The notes below the pieces were generated by a model. That model was not told the origin of the DNA. It was given only the letters and a program-made list of their open reading frames with translations, and made no database searches. Positions 1 through 12,533 of a stretch of 64,000 nucleotides of DNA are shown here, piece by piece. This stretch comes from Parelaphostrongylus tenuis (Eukaryota; Nematoda; Chromadorea; Rhabditida; Metastrongylidae): positions 1-64,000 of the forward strand of contig JAHQIW010005261.1 of NCBI GenBank assembly GCA_019055375.1, given 5' to 3'. The position numbers and the translations under genes were made by a program. Numbering within the stretch: position 1 is the stretch's first letter; every line of letters begins with the position of its first letter.

Positions 1-1900
1 TAGTCGGATGCTGTATAAATTCAAAGCAGCGATGTGGAACGTCTTTGTTCCCAGGATCTTTAATCAAAGAACACCGATGGAAGCACCGACAGATATGTGC
101 TGATTTAGTACAATGTATTACTGGAAGTGCAAAGAGGATAGTGTAGCGAAAGTATATGTCACTTAGAAGTCGATTTGAAACGACGCGAAATTACTGCAAA
201 CGCGGAACTGTTTCGTCACGAAACGCTGAAGCAGCAATGATACTGTGGAGCTGTAACAACACGGAACTGCTCATTCGGTTTTCAAACAACGAAAAAACTC
301 ATAACAGAGCCAACGATTCTGCAACACAGACAGTGATTGTGACTTGCCATTTGCAAGGCGGATAAAACACCATTTATCATTCGGAGGCTTGTAACTAATG
401 TGTTTGGTGAGACAAATTTTCAGCTTGACATACTACTTTAACACTGATGACTCGAACCTGCACAGTGAAATAAATGTTCCTCATTAATTACAATTCGTTC
501 GAGATGCTTCCGCCAACATAGAGTTCTTCCAAAACAGATGTCTAACTGTGCCCGCAGAGCAATGCTATCCAACTGCGATTCAACTGCAGAGTGATTCTAC
601 AGTTATCCACTAGCAAATATGTAGGGACTGTATCAGATGCAATTTTGTGCAGTCCCTTTTTAAAATATTCAGTAAAATTACTTTGTGGCGTTTGTTTTTA
701 TAAAAATTCTCAAATTACTGTAAACTAAGACGAGTTGAGTTAAAGATCTGTTAGTTTTCTTTTGTTATCCAACTCTTTTACAACGAAGTTTGGTATAAAA
801 ATGCTCGTTGTATGTTGAGAGAACGTTCGTTTCGGTTTATTAAATGGTTTTTTACCAACAACACTTGCAAAAAAGATAAACCATTGAGGAGTTTGCATTT
901 TATGAGCAAGCAAAATAAATTTGCAATCCCAGAAATTTGCAAAAACGATTTCGCTCTCCCAAGGATCATCGAGGAAACGGCCTCTCCTTAACATAATACT
1001 CAATAAGGAACTTAAAACGTCTGAGGTGATTAAGCAGACCCACAGCCTGGAGTTACGTCAGTCGCATGCTCAAGAGCGTCTTCTTTACTTTACCGTCATG
1101 ATACAATGAAATTCATTCCATTAAATTGTAGCACTCTTTTTCCGCAAAACAAGCCCTGATGCCTCCATGTTTTATTATTCTATGACCATTTGTGACACTA
1201 TCCATTATGCTTCCTCACTTTGGTATATTCTTGGTAGTATCTCAGTTCTCTTCTGTCTCTCAATGTTCCATTGAATTTCTGTAAAAAGCTCTAATTTTGG
1301 CATGAATCAACCTTTTCTTAGCAAAAGAGATGGTGAGGGTACATAATTGGCCAAACTACTATGTATGTCAGATCTGAGCAAATTCAACTCCTGACTTTAG
1401 AAGTTCATCGTCAACAACGATTAGCACAAAAGTTGTGCTTCATCTTGTCAGTCCAAAGTTTCTTTCACATAATTTGTCATTGAAGTACGCTTGTATAGCA
1501 ACAATTCGTCGATCTGACTTCCTTGTTTTTGAGAAATCACACTTTTAATCGCATGCTAATGACAGAAAGCAAATGTAAACGTTCCGGCCAAAGTTTTGAC
1601 GCATTCAGTGGAATTTCTTTTTGAATGATCCTCTTTGTGTGACTCAATCTCTTCTAAACGCTAACGTAATTTTAACGTCACTTACCGATTCTACTGTGTT
1701 TTGGAACATCAGAATCTGTTGCAAATACTGCCTTGAGGGAATATGCGTGCATGAATTGGGTCGGGGCCTTCAAACTTTATAGAAAGGCTGTCACTCCAGT
1801 GCCATTTACATGCAGGTGCTAGATGCCAAAACTCTTGTTGTCTTGTAAGTGATGTGATTTGTAATGTACAAATTGCTTATACTAGATGCCAAATTAGTTC
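1..1900. other. Intergenic, nothing recognised
   Basis: AT-rich sequence with only short low-complexity open frames. I see no domain, tRNA, array or clear inverted repeat. Upstream exons of the decayed gene that begins near 1.9 kb could lie here but are not visible to me. Confidence 0.5.
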
Positions 1901-1929
1901 AGATTTGTAAGAGACAGTGAAAAATACAG

Positions 1930-3406
1930 AAATGGCAAGACTTGCAACAATCTCTTCATGGTTTCGCTGCTAGCCAGGAGATCGACTGTGTATGGATGTG
2001 CAGTGATGCCAGCAGGTCAAAGTAATGAATTGACTTGCTGGTGGTATTACAGATATTTCCATCTTAGATGAGGCTCATAAACACTAATCAGAACGACTAT
2101 ACCAAACACTTCATCTAGTGCTTCAAAGCGTGTCGCAGTCTAAGTCCTATGATGATGCAAATCGAGAATTCGAACAAAAAATCAGATCAATAAGTTTTCC
2201 CATCAGTGGTTTATTTTCAATTATACATTAGAGAATCTACAATTTTCATGCAGCGAGCACTCGGACCTTCACCATCACTGGCTTCACTTTGCCGGTTGCC
2301 ATGGTTTACAGTGGGACCTTGCGATTTCTGGTCAAGTTCGTGGCATAGCAAGTAGCAAGGAGGGAGCTCAGGCATTTATACTGCGTTTTCATTATGCAAA
2401 CAGTGAGTGCTCTTGAATCCAAGTGCCTTTATTGGTGATTTTCGAAGGAGCAGTAGAGACGAACTGCAGTTCTTGGCGAAACTCCAGCCTTTATGTGGTT
2501 CCATGGCATTTCCAATTTCACATAAATAATCGAAAACCGTCTCAGACAATCTCCTAAAACTAGTGTAACGTTTCCTTTTTTCAGTCTTTGATGGTGATCG
2601 AAAACCAAGGTCGTAACGCTTCCTACCTGATGCCGTGATCTCGGCCATTTTGGGTCAAATTAAAGTCAAAATCATTTACGAACCTCTGGAATGCAAAAAA
2701 ATTGTTCTTAATCTGATTGAAGCATGTGAGTATGAACTAATGCACATCCATTTGAAAGTACAAACAGTTGTATATGGTGGGATAAAAAAGAAGAAGGACG
2801 TTTGCCACTGTCCAAGAATTAGCAACTTCTGAAAATTTAGCAGAAAATGTTCTGTAATTGATAAAAAAATCTTTTATAGTAGCACTAAATTTGAAATCTT
2901 CGAAAATAACGGTGAATTTCAGTGAGTTTTATTATCTATCTTTTTGAACGATATGGCATTCGCTTTGTCAAATAATGCGCAGAATTTTTGTTCCAATTAT
3001 GATAGGAGAAAATGTTTTATCACCTACAGTTTCTTACAGTGAACAATAATGCACAACGCAATATGCCAGTAAGCTATTGTATCATCATCGACAACACGGG
3101 TAACGGGAATTTGCACCACAACGGGTAACAACAAAATGTGTGGTATGGCAGGAGACCCGGAAGTGAAAATAACGCCTGTTGCGGCAATACAGCGTCGACA
3201 ATTTCAGGAACTATATCGGTTTGAACCGTTTTATTTGTAAAAATTCGTTCTTCTATGAAAAAAAACTCGCATAGACCTCAACATCATCTTGGCAATTGGT
3301 CGAAAGCAATGTGGCAAAACGTAGTGAACAGAGCTGTTCGGACCTTGCGTCGGGTCCATTTCGATCGAACTTTTTCTCGGCAACTGCAACTGTCGACGGA
3401 AACTGA
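1930..3406 (+). pseudogene. Decayed multi-exon nematode gene, copy A
   Basis: Five exon-like blocks align in order with copies B (16.1-18.3 kb, minus) and C (53.1-54.6 kb, plus). Block 1, about 1,937-2,018, holds a peptide like YGCAVMPAG. Block 2 starts at about 2,254 after TTCATGCAG and reads RTFTITGFTLPVAMVYSG, then shifts frame to RGIASSKEGAQAFI. Block 3, from 2,585, reads LPDAVISAILGQIKV and YEPLEC. Block 4, from 3,040 after TTCTTACAG, is weak. Block 5, about 3,285-3,406, reads NWSKAMWQNVVNRAVRTL, then frame-shifts to a VDGN-stop terminus. Block 3 lacks the first G found after the acceptor in B and C and carries an in-frame stop. I cannot name the product confidently; a secreted clade V nematode protein family (SCVP-like) is a guess from memory. 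Conservation of exon order across three copies makes coding ancestry likely; the breaks make function unlikely. Confidence 0.65.
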
Positions 3407-5119
3407 AATCGGCTGTGATGTATTTGAGACAAATATTAATACATAATCGACACATATTGTTACAGCAGCAATAAATCGGCAATTTGCATGACTTGTTGAT
3501 TAGTCAGAGAGACGCAGTAAAGTACATTAAGACTACAACGTTATGAAACTGGATTTGGTGGTTTCTTTGAGAGTAATTCGAAAATCGCAAAAGAAATAAC
3601 AAAAACAAGACTTCTCTTCGCTTACAACATGAAAAAAAGTTGGCCTTACTAGTGGTCATGGGATTACTGGTAGAAAGACGACTACGAAGGTGAATTATAA
3701 GCAAAGACTAGAAATAGATAATTGCAATGAAATCTACTGGGTCAGCAAATCAAAAACTTATTCAGAATTGTACTCATTGTGACTTTAGATAAGTACCCTT
3801 AAATGGTGGATAAAGTCAACTGAAGGACGATGGGAAAAAGTCACTTCAGTTTACTTGACTAGTGCCACATTTTTTTTTACTGTGCAGGGTCCAGTATTTC
3901 TTTCATGCGACTTCGTCTCATCACTTGCTTAAGGATTTTCCTCTACTTCACAAATGGCATAGAATACTGGTCAAGCACGCTCTGCTCATGCAGTCTCAAG
4001 GATTTCGAGATGGGGCGGTCTGTACGGTGATCGTTATCGAATACCGGACAATATTGGAAGAGAGTGGGAATAAACCCGGGCACCGAACATCACCAGCCAC
4101 TCGGCCAGAAGCTCCCACTATTGAGTAATCAGGAGCAAGTCCGCCTTCTGCCAAGATGTTTCCCATATACCCTCTTGAAATTAGTGAGCAAGATAAAGTT
4201 CAAGAGCTTAAAATTTTCTAAGTAGGCGATCTTCCTCTGCAGCCGATGTGCTGTCGCATGCCTCATTAAAGACTTTTAGACCTTGACTAAGAAAGCTGTA
4301 ATCGCATAAGGAATTTTGAATATTCCCGTCATTACGGCTGCAATTTTGCGAGTTATAACAGCGTATTTCAACGAATAATAAAGCGTTTTTGATCACTACA
4401 TTTTCTTGAAGTGATCTCAGATTTACAAGGGTTACATATGTTTAATCTTGTTTCTTTTAGCAATGCCGTATAAGGCATAATATGAAACTGTTGAAAGAAG
4501 TTTGATAATTTCGAAAAATTGAGGTAGCTAACGAACTTACTAATTTGAGTCAACAGATCAGTCTGAACCAAATGGGCTGATGTTCCATTGAGTCTACTGC
4601 TTCATGACCCAATTTAAACTTGAGTGAGAAAATCGCTGAATTCACTTTTTGTCTGACATCCTTCCTATAGTGTGAAATAGATATAAAATAAACAACAACT
4701 GATACGTTAATAGCAACAAAACACAGAGCGAAAATGTGCGCTAAAATGATGTAAAACAGAAAACATTTATCTAGGAATATATTCAGATATCAAACGGCAA
4801 ATTTCAACAATGTATAAAGAGCAGCTTCGCTGGCACAGGCTTAATATGTTGTTGGTGCTTCGTGGGAGACTTCTCAAGACCGACTATCGATCAATCTCAA
4901 TAATGATCAATCTATTCCGTAAATTTCTTACTCAGAGAGCACTAGGTGTCAACAGACGATTTATTCAGTACAAATAGTTGCAATAGCTCTTTCAGATCAA
5001 AACAGGATGAAATTCGAAACTTGATTGTCAGATTACAGAGTAATTAGCTTCAATCAGAAATCATTTTTGTTTGACCGTCACTTGCGGTGTTATGATGTTT
5101 CAATATACCCAATAATGTA
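3407..5119. other. Intergenic, nothing recognised
   Basis: No coding-like exon, repeat array or RNA gene recognised. An 88-residue open frame at 3,862-4,128 has no motif I know and no splice context. Confidence 0.45.
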
Positions 5120-5215
5120 GAGTGCCGTGCTAAGACGTTTGCGTCAACCGGGGTTCGAACCCAGATTTCACTCTTTCCGGGAGCGTATGCTAACCGTTGC
5201 ACCACCGATGATTGA
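5120..5215 (-). repeat. tRNA-derived SINE head
   Basis: On the minus strand there is an A-box-like GGTGGTGCAACGGTTAGC followed by a perfect B-box-like GGGTTCGAACCCC at tRNA spacing. No proper acceptor stem or anticodon arm can be folded by eye, and a diverged relative lies at 12,880-12,985. It therefore reads as a tRNA-derived repeat (RNA polymerase III promoter remnant) rather than a working tRNA gene. Confidence 0.6.
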
Positions 5216-5964
5216 ATACTCACGTTTTATTATTTTGTGGTCCACTAATCAGTTTATAGATCGTCTGCACAGAGTCTCCACTCAGGGAAAATATAAGTCT
5301 CTCTCAGATTTACAAAAATTGGTCCAAGTTATGGCGCGAAATTATGCGTGAGGACGAGACACTCATATCTGTTAATCAAGTTCCTATTCTTGGAATAAAT
5401 TCAAAGCATTTGAAAGTTTCTGCGCACTTAGATTTCACGTTCCTTTGCTAGGACGGTTAATTCTGCTCCGAAGTCTTTCTGTTTTGCGTCTGCGTCTTAT
5501 GCGAGTCTAGTGGGGTATTCAAATTAGCTTTAGCTTTGTTGCTATGTGTTCCCTTACACAATGCAATTGATGAAATTTTTTGATAGCCCAACTTATAAGG
5601 CATAAGTGTGTAAGTTTTTGGTGGAGAGGTTTTGTTTGCACCAATGAAGCTGGTAATGATGAATGTAACTTTCCCAACAACTTTGTTCAATGTATTCTTA
5701 ACAAAAAAAAAGTGAAAGGAGAATTAGGCCCCTTCGCCTAATTATATGCCCCTTTATCCCATCCAATTTCTTCTTTTCTCAACAGGGAAATGTTTTTGAA
5801 AAGGATGGATAATGTGGAGTTAGATGTAAAAATGTTTCAGTTTTCAAATATGAGGTCAATCTAGCATCCTGACAGTCTATTCATTATGAGGGTACTCACA
5901 GCCTCTCGGCTACTGGAATGAAGAAGCTCGTATTCCATTTTGTGAACGTCTTGCAGTTAGAGCT
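5216..5964. other. Intergenic, nothing recognised
   Basis: No feature seen. The stretch leads directly into the BEL-like solo LTR. Confidence 0.4.
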
Positions 5965-7332
5965 TGATGATATCATTTTTTGTTCTGGCTTAGAATCAAA
6001 TGCATCGGCGAACGAAGTTGGAGCTGGCAAACCTTAGTATTCATTTTCCCATCATGTGTAGCACTTGTCACTTTTTTATGCTATGATCTTTTTTCCATTT
6101 GTTATTAACATGTAATTCTTTGTACTCAATCTATTTTGGGTTCTTATCTTTGTCTACCATCGTTGGTGCGCATGTAACCTTTTCTGTGTTAGATTTTTTA
6201 TCAAACCGAATCTAATTACTGCAGCGCATCATCAAGAAAAGTCTTTGTATATGGTGCACATAGAAGACCTATTCAAAGTAGGAAATACAGTTAGCAGTGA
6301 ACAGTTAGCAGTCAACACTTAGCACTTAGCGGTCATCGGATAAGAATACTGGGCTATTTTTGGTTATAGGAGGGCAAATGAAAAAACGACCTCATAAGCT
6401 AGAAGGGAAAATTCATAGGAGTGTTAGTAACCGTTCGAGAACTGAGACTTCAGGCCACATCCGTCACCGATTTTCGAAAAGCCTTTTTTTAACGTTGCTA
6501 CAAAATTCAAGTTCTTGCGTTACAGACGCGTATAACACTCGCCGAACAGAGCTCTTTTTTTGGACTATCAGGACTATCAGTAATCAAGCGATAGCACAAC
6601 CGTTGCTGATTCCAAGACTGTGTTATATCCTAAATAGAGCGTTTCTCTGCAGCGCAGCTTTTGAAATAACTTAAATTCGCATGTGCGACCAAGGAGGGTT
6701 TGTGGTCAGTTTACGGCTCCTCAGTAACTGAAACCACGTGCTACGAACGCGATGCCGCAAGAGCGGTCCAAAGTCGATATCATCGCCTCAGCCCCGTGGC
6801 CGGCGTACCCAGCGGCACGTAAATAACCAAAGATTCCTTCGGTCGCACGCGCAAATTCAACCTATTTTACCTGCTGCGTTGCAGAGAAAAGCTCTTTTCA
6901 GGATATAAGAGAGCGTGGAATCAGCATGATTAGCTGCGATGTCTTAAAGTCCAAAGAAAAATTGTGTTCGGCGAGAAATATGTGGGTCTGAAGCTACTAT
7001 TATTTTGGATTTTGCAGCATTATAAGAGGATATTTTGAAAAAACCGGTGACGTGGGACTATGACCTGAAGTCTGAGGTTCGAATGGTTACTAACACTCCT
7101 ATAAAAAGTTTCTAGCCAGCAAATGAGGCCGATTTTTTATTTTTCCCCTATAACCAAAAATGACTGAATACAGTATTCCTCCTATATTCATGGACTCAGT
7201 CCCACTCTTCCCATCGGTTTACTTCGAATTATTCATAGAAAGCCTGTATAACCTTGTTCGTATTTCTCTTATACATGAGCAGGTCAGTTTCAATTGCAGT
7301 CATCTCAATAATGTCAGAGTCGTTCTCAAACA
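5965..7332 (+). repeat. Solo BEL/Pao-type LTR, interrupted
   Basis: The stretch from about 5,965 to 6,342 aligns with the LTRs of the element at 19,657-26,059 (shared blocks CGGCGAACGAA, a T-rich GTCACTTTTTTATGC block, AGATTTTTTATCAAA and CACTTAGC). After an 830-bp insertion the LTR resumes at about 7,177 (GGACTCAGTCCCACT, ATCGGTTTACT, GGTCAGTTTCAATTGCA). It ends at 7,332 with TTCTCAAACA, matching the AAACA end of the intact LTRs. No internal retroelement sequence adjoins it, so it is a solo LTR left by recombination, older than the intact element. Its left boundary is uncertain by about 20 bp. Confidence 0.7.
6343..7176. mobile_element. Foldback (long inverted repeat) element
   Basis: The left arm from about 6,350 to 6,740 is the reverse complement of about 6,770 to 7,170 with many substitutions. 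Matching blocks include TTTTTGGTTATAGG at the outer ends, AGGAGTGTTAGTAACC, CTCGCCGAACA, TTATATCCT, TTTCTCTGCA and GTGCGACC. The arms cover nearly the whole element, so a single strand could fold into one ~400-bp hairpin. The flanks read AATACTG (left) and AATACAG (right), consistent with a 7-8 bp target duplication, suggesting a non-autonomous DNA element, hAT-like by duplication length only. No transposase is encoded. Confidence 0.7.
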
Positions 7333-8660
7333 ACGACTCCTATCTTAGAGTTGAAGACGTTTCTACCAACTTATCGGTTATGAAAGAAAAGATCTGGTAC
7401 TGTGTTTAAATCTCCTATATTGTCTCTTCTTTTCGCCTCTGGGGCTGTGAACCTTTGCCTGGCCTTTTGTAAGTCAAACCGCGGACACCTTGTCCATCTT
7501 AGTATGGTGGAAGGTGTTATCTTTATATTTGTAGCGTCTACTTCAAGTGTATTGACTCTTGACGAATTTTCAAACTCTTTGAAACTGATACTTGTACGTT
7601 CACGATCTCCCACCTTAAGACGTTGGCAACGACATGGGTCGAAATCGACCCTTGTCGCACACCGCGTGTGCGGCGGGGAGGCGCGGCGGCGCAATGGGGC
7701 GGAGTCTGTACTACCACGCTTTGCAATGGAAATATGGTAGCTTGTTTATAATCTAAGGTACTGAGGGGGATATTATCGTGATGAAATGATGAAATATAAC
7801 AGGAAATACTTCGGTAAAAATTCTATATTTTAAGGAAATACCCATGTATCGATAAATCATCCAAGTTTTCAACGGGAAAAGCAATTATTGTGAAACGGAA
7901 CTTAATTCCAGCTGTTATGTAACTTCGTTTCTGCCTTTTCTACCTATGCTTTTCTATCTTCTACAATGTTTACTGTATGAAAAGACTTTTATAGCCCGTT
8001 GCACGACGAAAAAGGGCACGTTTTACAGTCAGAGTTCACTTTTTTAACAACTTCACAAGGGATCTCTTGGTATTACAAAGTAAACTTTTAATTCCAAGAT
8101 AACTATCGATACAAAACAATAATTGTGATACAAAATAAAGGAATATTATAGGAAAGGCTCCTATAAAGGGTTTATAGTAAAGCGAATGCTCATGCTTAAT
8201 AAAATCTTCTATGTTTCAACGAAAAACCCGCTTCCTGCAAGGAAAAACATTTTTCCTGATTCCATATAACATTTTTTCCTAATTTATTGATGTTTTCATT
8301 AGTCACTAAATAGCCTGAATAACGTCGCTTGATAGTAAGCCTGGTTTCTAAAGAATCTCATTACTACGTTATACTGAAGGAGAAGATTGACGTTTCGTCT
8401 CCACGATGCGTTGTTTCAACTTCACAATAAAATTTTTTACTATCTTTCGTAGCAATAAACCTTGATTGTATGCAAAGTTTATCGCTAGGAAAGATAGTTC
8501 ATCGTCAGAGAGATTTCTATAAGGGTGCTTTTAGTACAAGCAACGCCTAGTTATTTCAAATCTTCTGTGACCATTGAAAATTGTGTGGATCGCTGTGGAT
8601 TGTGTAAATCTATTCACCTCGTTTATTTAACAATCAACATACGCATAACGTACAAACATA
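7333..8660. other. Intergenic with small GC-rich patch
   Basis: Apart from a GC-rich patch at about 7,640-7,710 (CGGCGGGGAGGCGCGG), AT-rich and without recognisable features. Open frames of 107-112 codons on both strands across 7,371-7,740 owe their length to that patch and show no domain. Confidence 0.45.
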
Positions 8661-8667
8661 TAACACT

Positions 8668-8695
8668 CATGTATATATATATATATATATATATA
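8668..8695. repeat. (TA)n microsatellite
   Basis: Uninterrupted TA dinucleotides, embedded in about 120 bp of TATA/CATA-rich sequence. Confidence 0.9.
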
Positions 8696-8829
8696 CTACT
8701 CATACATGTATATACATCTTTATATATACTTGCATGCATGTAAAAACACATATGTGCTACATATACGTATGTCATATATACATATAACATATAACAACAA
8801 TGATACAGTAATTTGACACAATAAAAATG

Positions 8830-10570
8830 CAATACTTCTCAAGTAGTTTATTTATGTCCAAAACGCTTAAGATCACAAATTTCTGGGTAGCATTATAACA
8901 TTCCAAACAAAAGTGATTTTTACACTGACTGCAGTTAGTGCGTGTTTTTTTAGCTTGATCTAGAGCACGACTATAACCTAAATTCTTATTCACCGCGTTT
9001 CTATCGCACTCGATGCAGCGCCTACGCCTTCCGGAAGACGCTTTTTGAGAACATGGCTAGATCTAGGAGTAGGAGGATTAGGTCGTTTTCAAACAGCTGA
9101 CATAGATCGCATCTTTGAACATGTTAAATTGGATATTTTCTACGTAGGTGCGGTACAGTATCCATGATTTCTTGAGGATTATATGCGTGATAAAGTGGAG
9201 TAGTAGATGTACATGCCTAGAAGACGAAATTACAAATTACGAAGCTAAGAACCAGCAAAATGCTCTCATCATTTATTAGTCCTCTTGACGAATGGTGATA
9301 TGGCCGCTATTTGGTCAGTCTGGTCCACCAGCGACTTTCTCCTATTGTACATCTCGACGACTTCAAACTTATCCGCGCAGGGATTTTTGGCACTGCCGTG
9401 AGCTGTTGAAAGCACTATGACGTCTCTTCTGTCCTTGAATCGCAGAACCATAACGCCATTTTGATTCTGCATGGCTTTCCACTCGCTCTTGCGCAGTTTT
9501 CCTTCCATGACCTGCTAAGGCAAGCCTTACCTGCTCTTTCTGCTTGTCCCGGTAAAATATGTCTTGCTTTGCAGCAGACTCTCAGCTGAGACGACGCTGG
9601 AGTACCAGTTGTCAGCAAAGAAGTGCCTTCTTTCATTCAGAACATCCTTCATTAGATCTTTTACCACAAATGTGCAAGTGGCACTCGGTGTCGGGTTTGT
9701 GCCAGCACCTATGTACACTATCGCTTTGTAGGTGTGCCCGCCCTCACCACAAAGTTTAAATACCTTTATTCCATATGTGCTTCGTTTGCAAGGTGCATAC
9801 TGGCGGAATTCAATTCGTCCTTTGAATGGCACCATCGACTCATCGATACACACGTCTCCCAGTGGTAATGGATCGTTGCAATTCTTTTTGACAAGTTCCA
9901 GCATTGGTCTTATTTTGTATAACTTGTCTTCACATCGCGAGCCATATTGTTGCTTACAAGCCAGTGGGTCATGATCTTGAGAAGCGATCCCTCAACATAA
10001 GAAGCGACGCTATGGAGACTCTCGAAAGATGCGGGCTATTGCTCCAGTAATCGTAGTGCCTTGGCAATCGTATAATCTCGATTTTGAAACATAAGCCTAA
10101 GAAATCTTCATTTCTTCAAACGTTGTATCTTTCCATCCTTCCTTTTTTGATGAAAATATAAATTGGTGTGATCAACAAACAACTCCCAAACGTCCCTCAT
10201 AAACAGTTCACAAATTCCACTGGAGTCACGCTGGAGCAAGGCCAAAATCTGAGCACCACCATGACCCCGATCAGAAAGTTCCCTCGTGGGCGAGACTACG
10301 CTACATGACCAGCCAGTGGCTGTTCTCGCATTAGACTGTGTGTTCTCCTGCTCAGCATCTGAATCGCTGTCTTCACTAGTAATATTTGCGAAGACCAAGT
10401 CCTCTTCCCAGCTGTCATCACTATCTTCATATAGATCCTCCTCGTCGCTATCTCTGAGCAAGCTTTCCACACCGGTTTGCAGTTCTTTCACTTCAGATTC
10501 GACATCACTATAAGTTGAATTTCCGAGATAATGCGAACAAAGTGCCAACCAAAATAAAGCGACAAACAAA
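8830..10570 (-). pseudogene. piggyBac transposase pseudogene
   Basis: DNA transposon transposase (DDE_Tnp_1_7 type; cuts and reinserts at TTAA). In reading order on the minus strand: an acidic N-terminal segment (10,569 down to about 10,110, DSDEEDLYEDSDDSWEED); a broken stretch 9,905-10,107 with DYWSNSPHL and KLYKIRPMLEL spread over frames; the catalytic core (9,904-9,527) with first aspartate in VCIDESMVPFKGR and second in FFADNWYSS; then frame-shifted 9,508-9,269 with the third acidic region in SLVDQTDQ; a stop-rich stretch; and a C-terminal cysteine-rich zinc domain at about 9,030-8,860 (RRRRCIECD ... TRTNCSQCKNHFCLECY). Stops and at least three frameshifts separate these pieces. All domains of a full transposase survive in order, so this was a complete copy. 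Terminal inverted repeats were not found. Confidence 0.85.
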
Positions 10571-12040
10571 CTTGCATCATGAATGACATCTTTGTGGAAG
10601 TTGAGAGCAAAACGTTTTAGATAGTGTTATATAATAAACAATGTATCGGTGTAAGAAGGGTGGTGAGGATCCCGCGATACACTAACGATCTATGCGAGCA
10701 AATAAGATTCATTGTTTTATCCTCACAAGCACTGTGCTGATCTACCCAGCTGATGTGCTGATCTATCCAGCTGATGATCCAGATGTAACTACTGTTGATA
10801 ACCTTTACTCGAAAACTTGTAAGGCAAACTTCCGTACGACACTTCTGATTATCGGCATTACAATTCTGCTAAGAAATGTATACATATAAGATATCTTGCA
10901 TAGAATGTAAAACAACTTCTACAGCAATATGCCACATAACTTGTTGCAGACATACATATATACAAAAAAGTATGTATATTTCTCATGCAGCATGTCCGGC
11001 ATCGAAAGGACGGAGCGGCCCATATCTCTCGTGTGTTGATGAACTTCGTAAACCACCTGCATGATCTTGTTGAGCTGAATCGCAAAAATGGGAACTGGAG
11101 GAGGCACAAAAAATTGTCTTAGAGAAATAAACTGAAAAGAAATACGTAGGGTAGAGGAATAAGCGCTCTTAGTGTCATGAGTCGCCACTTGCTCTTAGGC
11201 GCATAAAAAGTACCACGTTCATTCAATCACTTCCCTTTCATTCATTTGAAATTCATTTGTAGTTTCGTATGAAGATGAGTTATCGTTTATGTAGTTAATA
11301 AAAGATAATTATGACAAAATATGAATAAATATATATAGGATGACATAACGATGTTCAGTAACAGATCGAAAGATCATCTTATACTACGCATCTGCCTTTT
11401 CCTTCAAGATTCGAAGCTTTAGGCGGAAATATTGCCATTGTTCCTAACACAAGAAGTTTCATGGATGTCTCTTATTTTATATTTGATTATTCACTGCAAT
11501 CAAAATTTCCTTTAGTAGCGACTAATATCAATATTTCATTAGAAAACTACCACAACATCATTGCTGCCGCCGCCTATGTGGCAGCGTCGCGCGGAGGGGC
11601 GATGAACAGGATTTCAAAGCCCCTACCAACGTGTTAATGTGGTCATGAAAGCTGTATTGGCCTGAGCAGCACAAGCTTCTCACGTTGCCTAGTGCCATAA
11701 CCTAAATTACATTTTTAAATATATACGGCAGAAATGGAAAGTTGAGCACATTGTAGTATCATTTGTCGTGAGCATATCTTCAGAATGTTGCCACCATCGA
11801 TGGATAAATTAGGATTACACTGCCTAGAATTGAGAACATATTGCTTCACATGTTACTATATAATTATTGAAGGTGTTGGAAGTGAATGTAGCACTAAACG
11901 TGAGCAAATTCGAATAGATGGCAAGAAATTTCTGTCATATTTTCCGGATCGACCAATGAATCCATTGTATCAGAAAAGTCCTCGATGCAGTACCACACAT
12001 TAGTATAAATTGTGCAATGAGGATAAAATAGCTCAATAGT
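10571..12040. other. Intergenic, short tandem duplication
   Basis: Nothing coding recognised. At 10,736-10,785 a ~21-bp unit (TGCTGATCTACCCAGCTGATG) is repeated about twice. A GC-rich patch lies at 11,565-11,605. Confidence 0.45.
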
Positions 12041-12084
12041 TAGCCTGTGAGAATGTTTGGATCCTTTTCGAGGTTGGCACGTCA

Positions 12085-12130
12085 GAGCCATACGTAATTT
12101 CGGCGGTGTCGCCCGCTTCATCATTGGCCC
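12085..12130 (-). ncRNA. Hammerhead-ribozyme-like motif (H10)
   Basis: Minus-strand order: stem I GGGCCA, core ATGATGA (consensus CTGATGA, first C changed), stem II GCGG/CCGC, GAAA, palindromic stem III TACGTA, then TGGCTC pairing with GGGCCA over 6 bp with one G-T. The C3 change should impair catalysis. It resembles H9 at 18.85 kb. Confidence 0.5.
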
Positions 12131-12533
12131 ACACTGGACTCCATTTCATAGCAGATATGAAAAGACGTACTTGTGGTGATAGCACGTGGTATTGTGTTAT
12201 CATCATTCTTCTGATTAGTGATGCTGAGTGTAAGAGAAATAAGATAGTATGCAAAACTCTGTTTTGATACCTCCTTTAACGTTGTCTAGCAGTTAGTCAA
12301 CGCCATAGTTCGGCATCGTTCAAGATTTCCAAGAGAACCGTCACGACTTGCTATTCTACGATTTTCTGAGAAAACATGAAATCCTTGAGCAGTAGCCAAA
12401 ATAACAAGCGGAGCGCTCTAAGACCTTTGCGGAAAAAGCATACAATAAAACGAACAGATGCTAGAAGTGCTAAGATCCACAGAGTGGATGGGATGACGAG
12501 TTGCGTGAAATAATTCATAATTATTCAGTCTTT

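Noticed and set aside
490..520. Fourth copy of the unnamed gene family (CTATGTTGGCGGAAGC, minus)
   Set aside because: Only about 15 bp match and no other exon block is visible nearby.
2376..2648. Minus-strand start MAEITASG with a GT donor, recurring at 16.87 and 53.9 kb
   Set aside because: It is the antisense of the conserved plus-frame exon LPDAV... of the three-copy family; recurrence follows from that exon's conservation.
5120..5215. Functional tRNA gene
   Set aside because: A and B boxes are good, but no acceptor stem or anticodon arm folds and diverged relatives exist; treated as SINE head.
6360..6674. 104-codon protein within the foldback arm
   Set aside because: The opposite arm carries the same DNA with frame-breaking differences; no coding constraint is visible.
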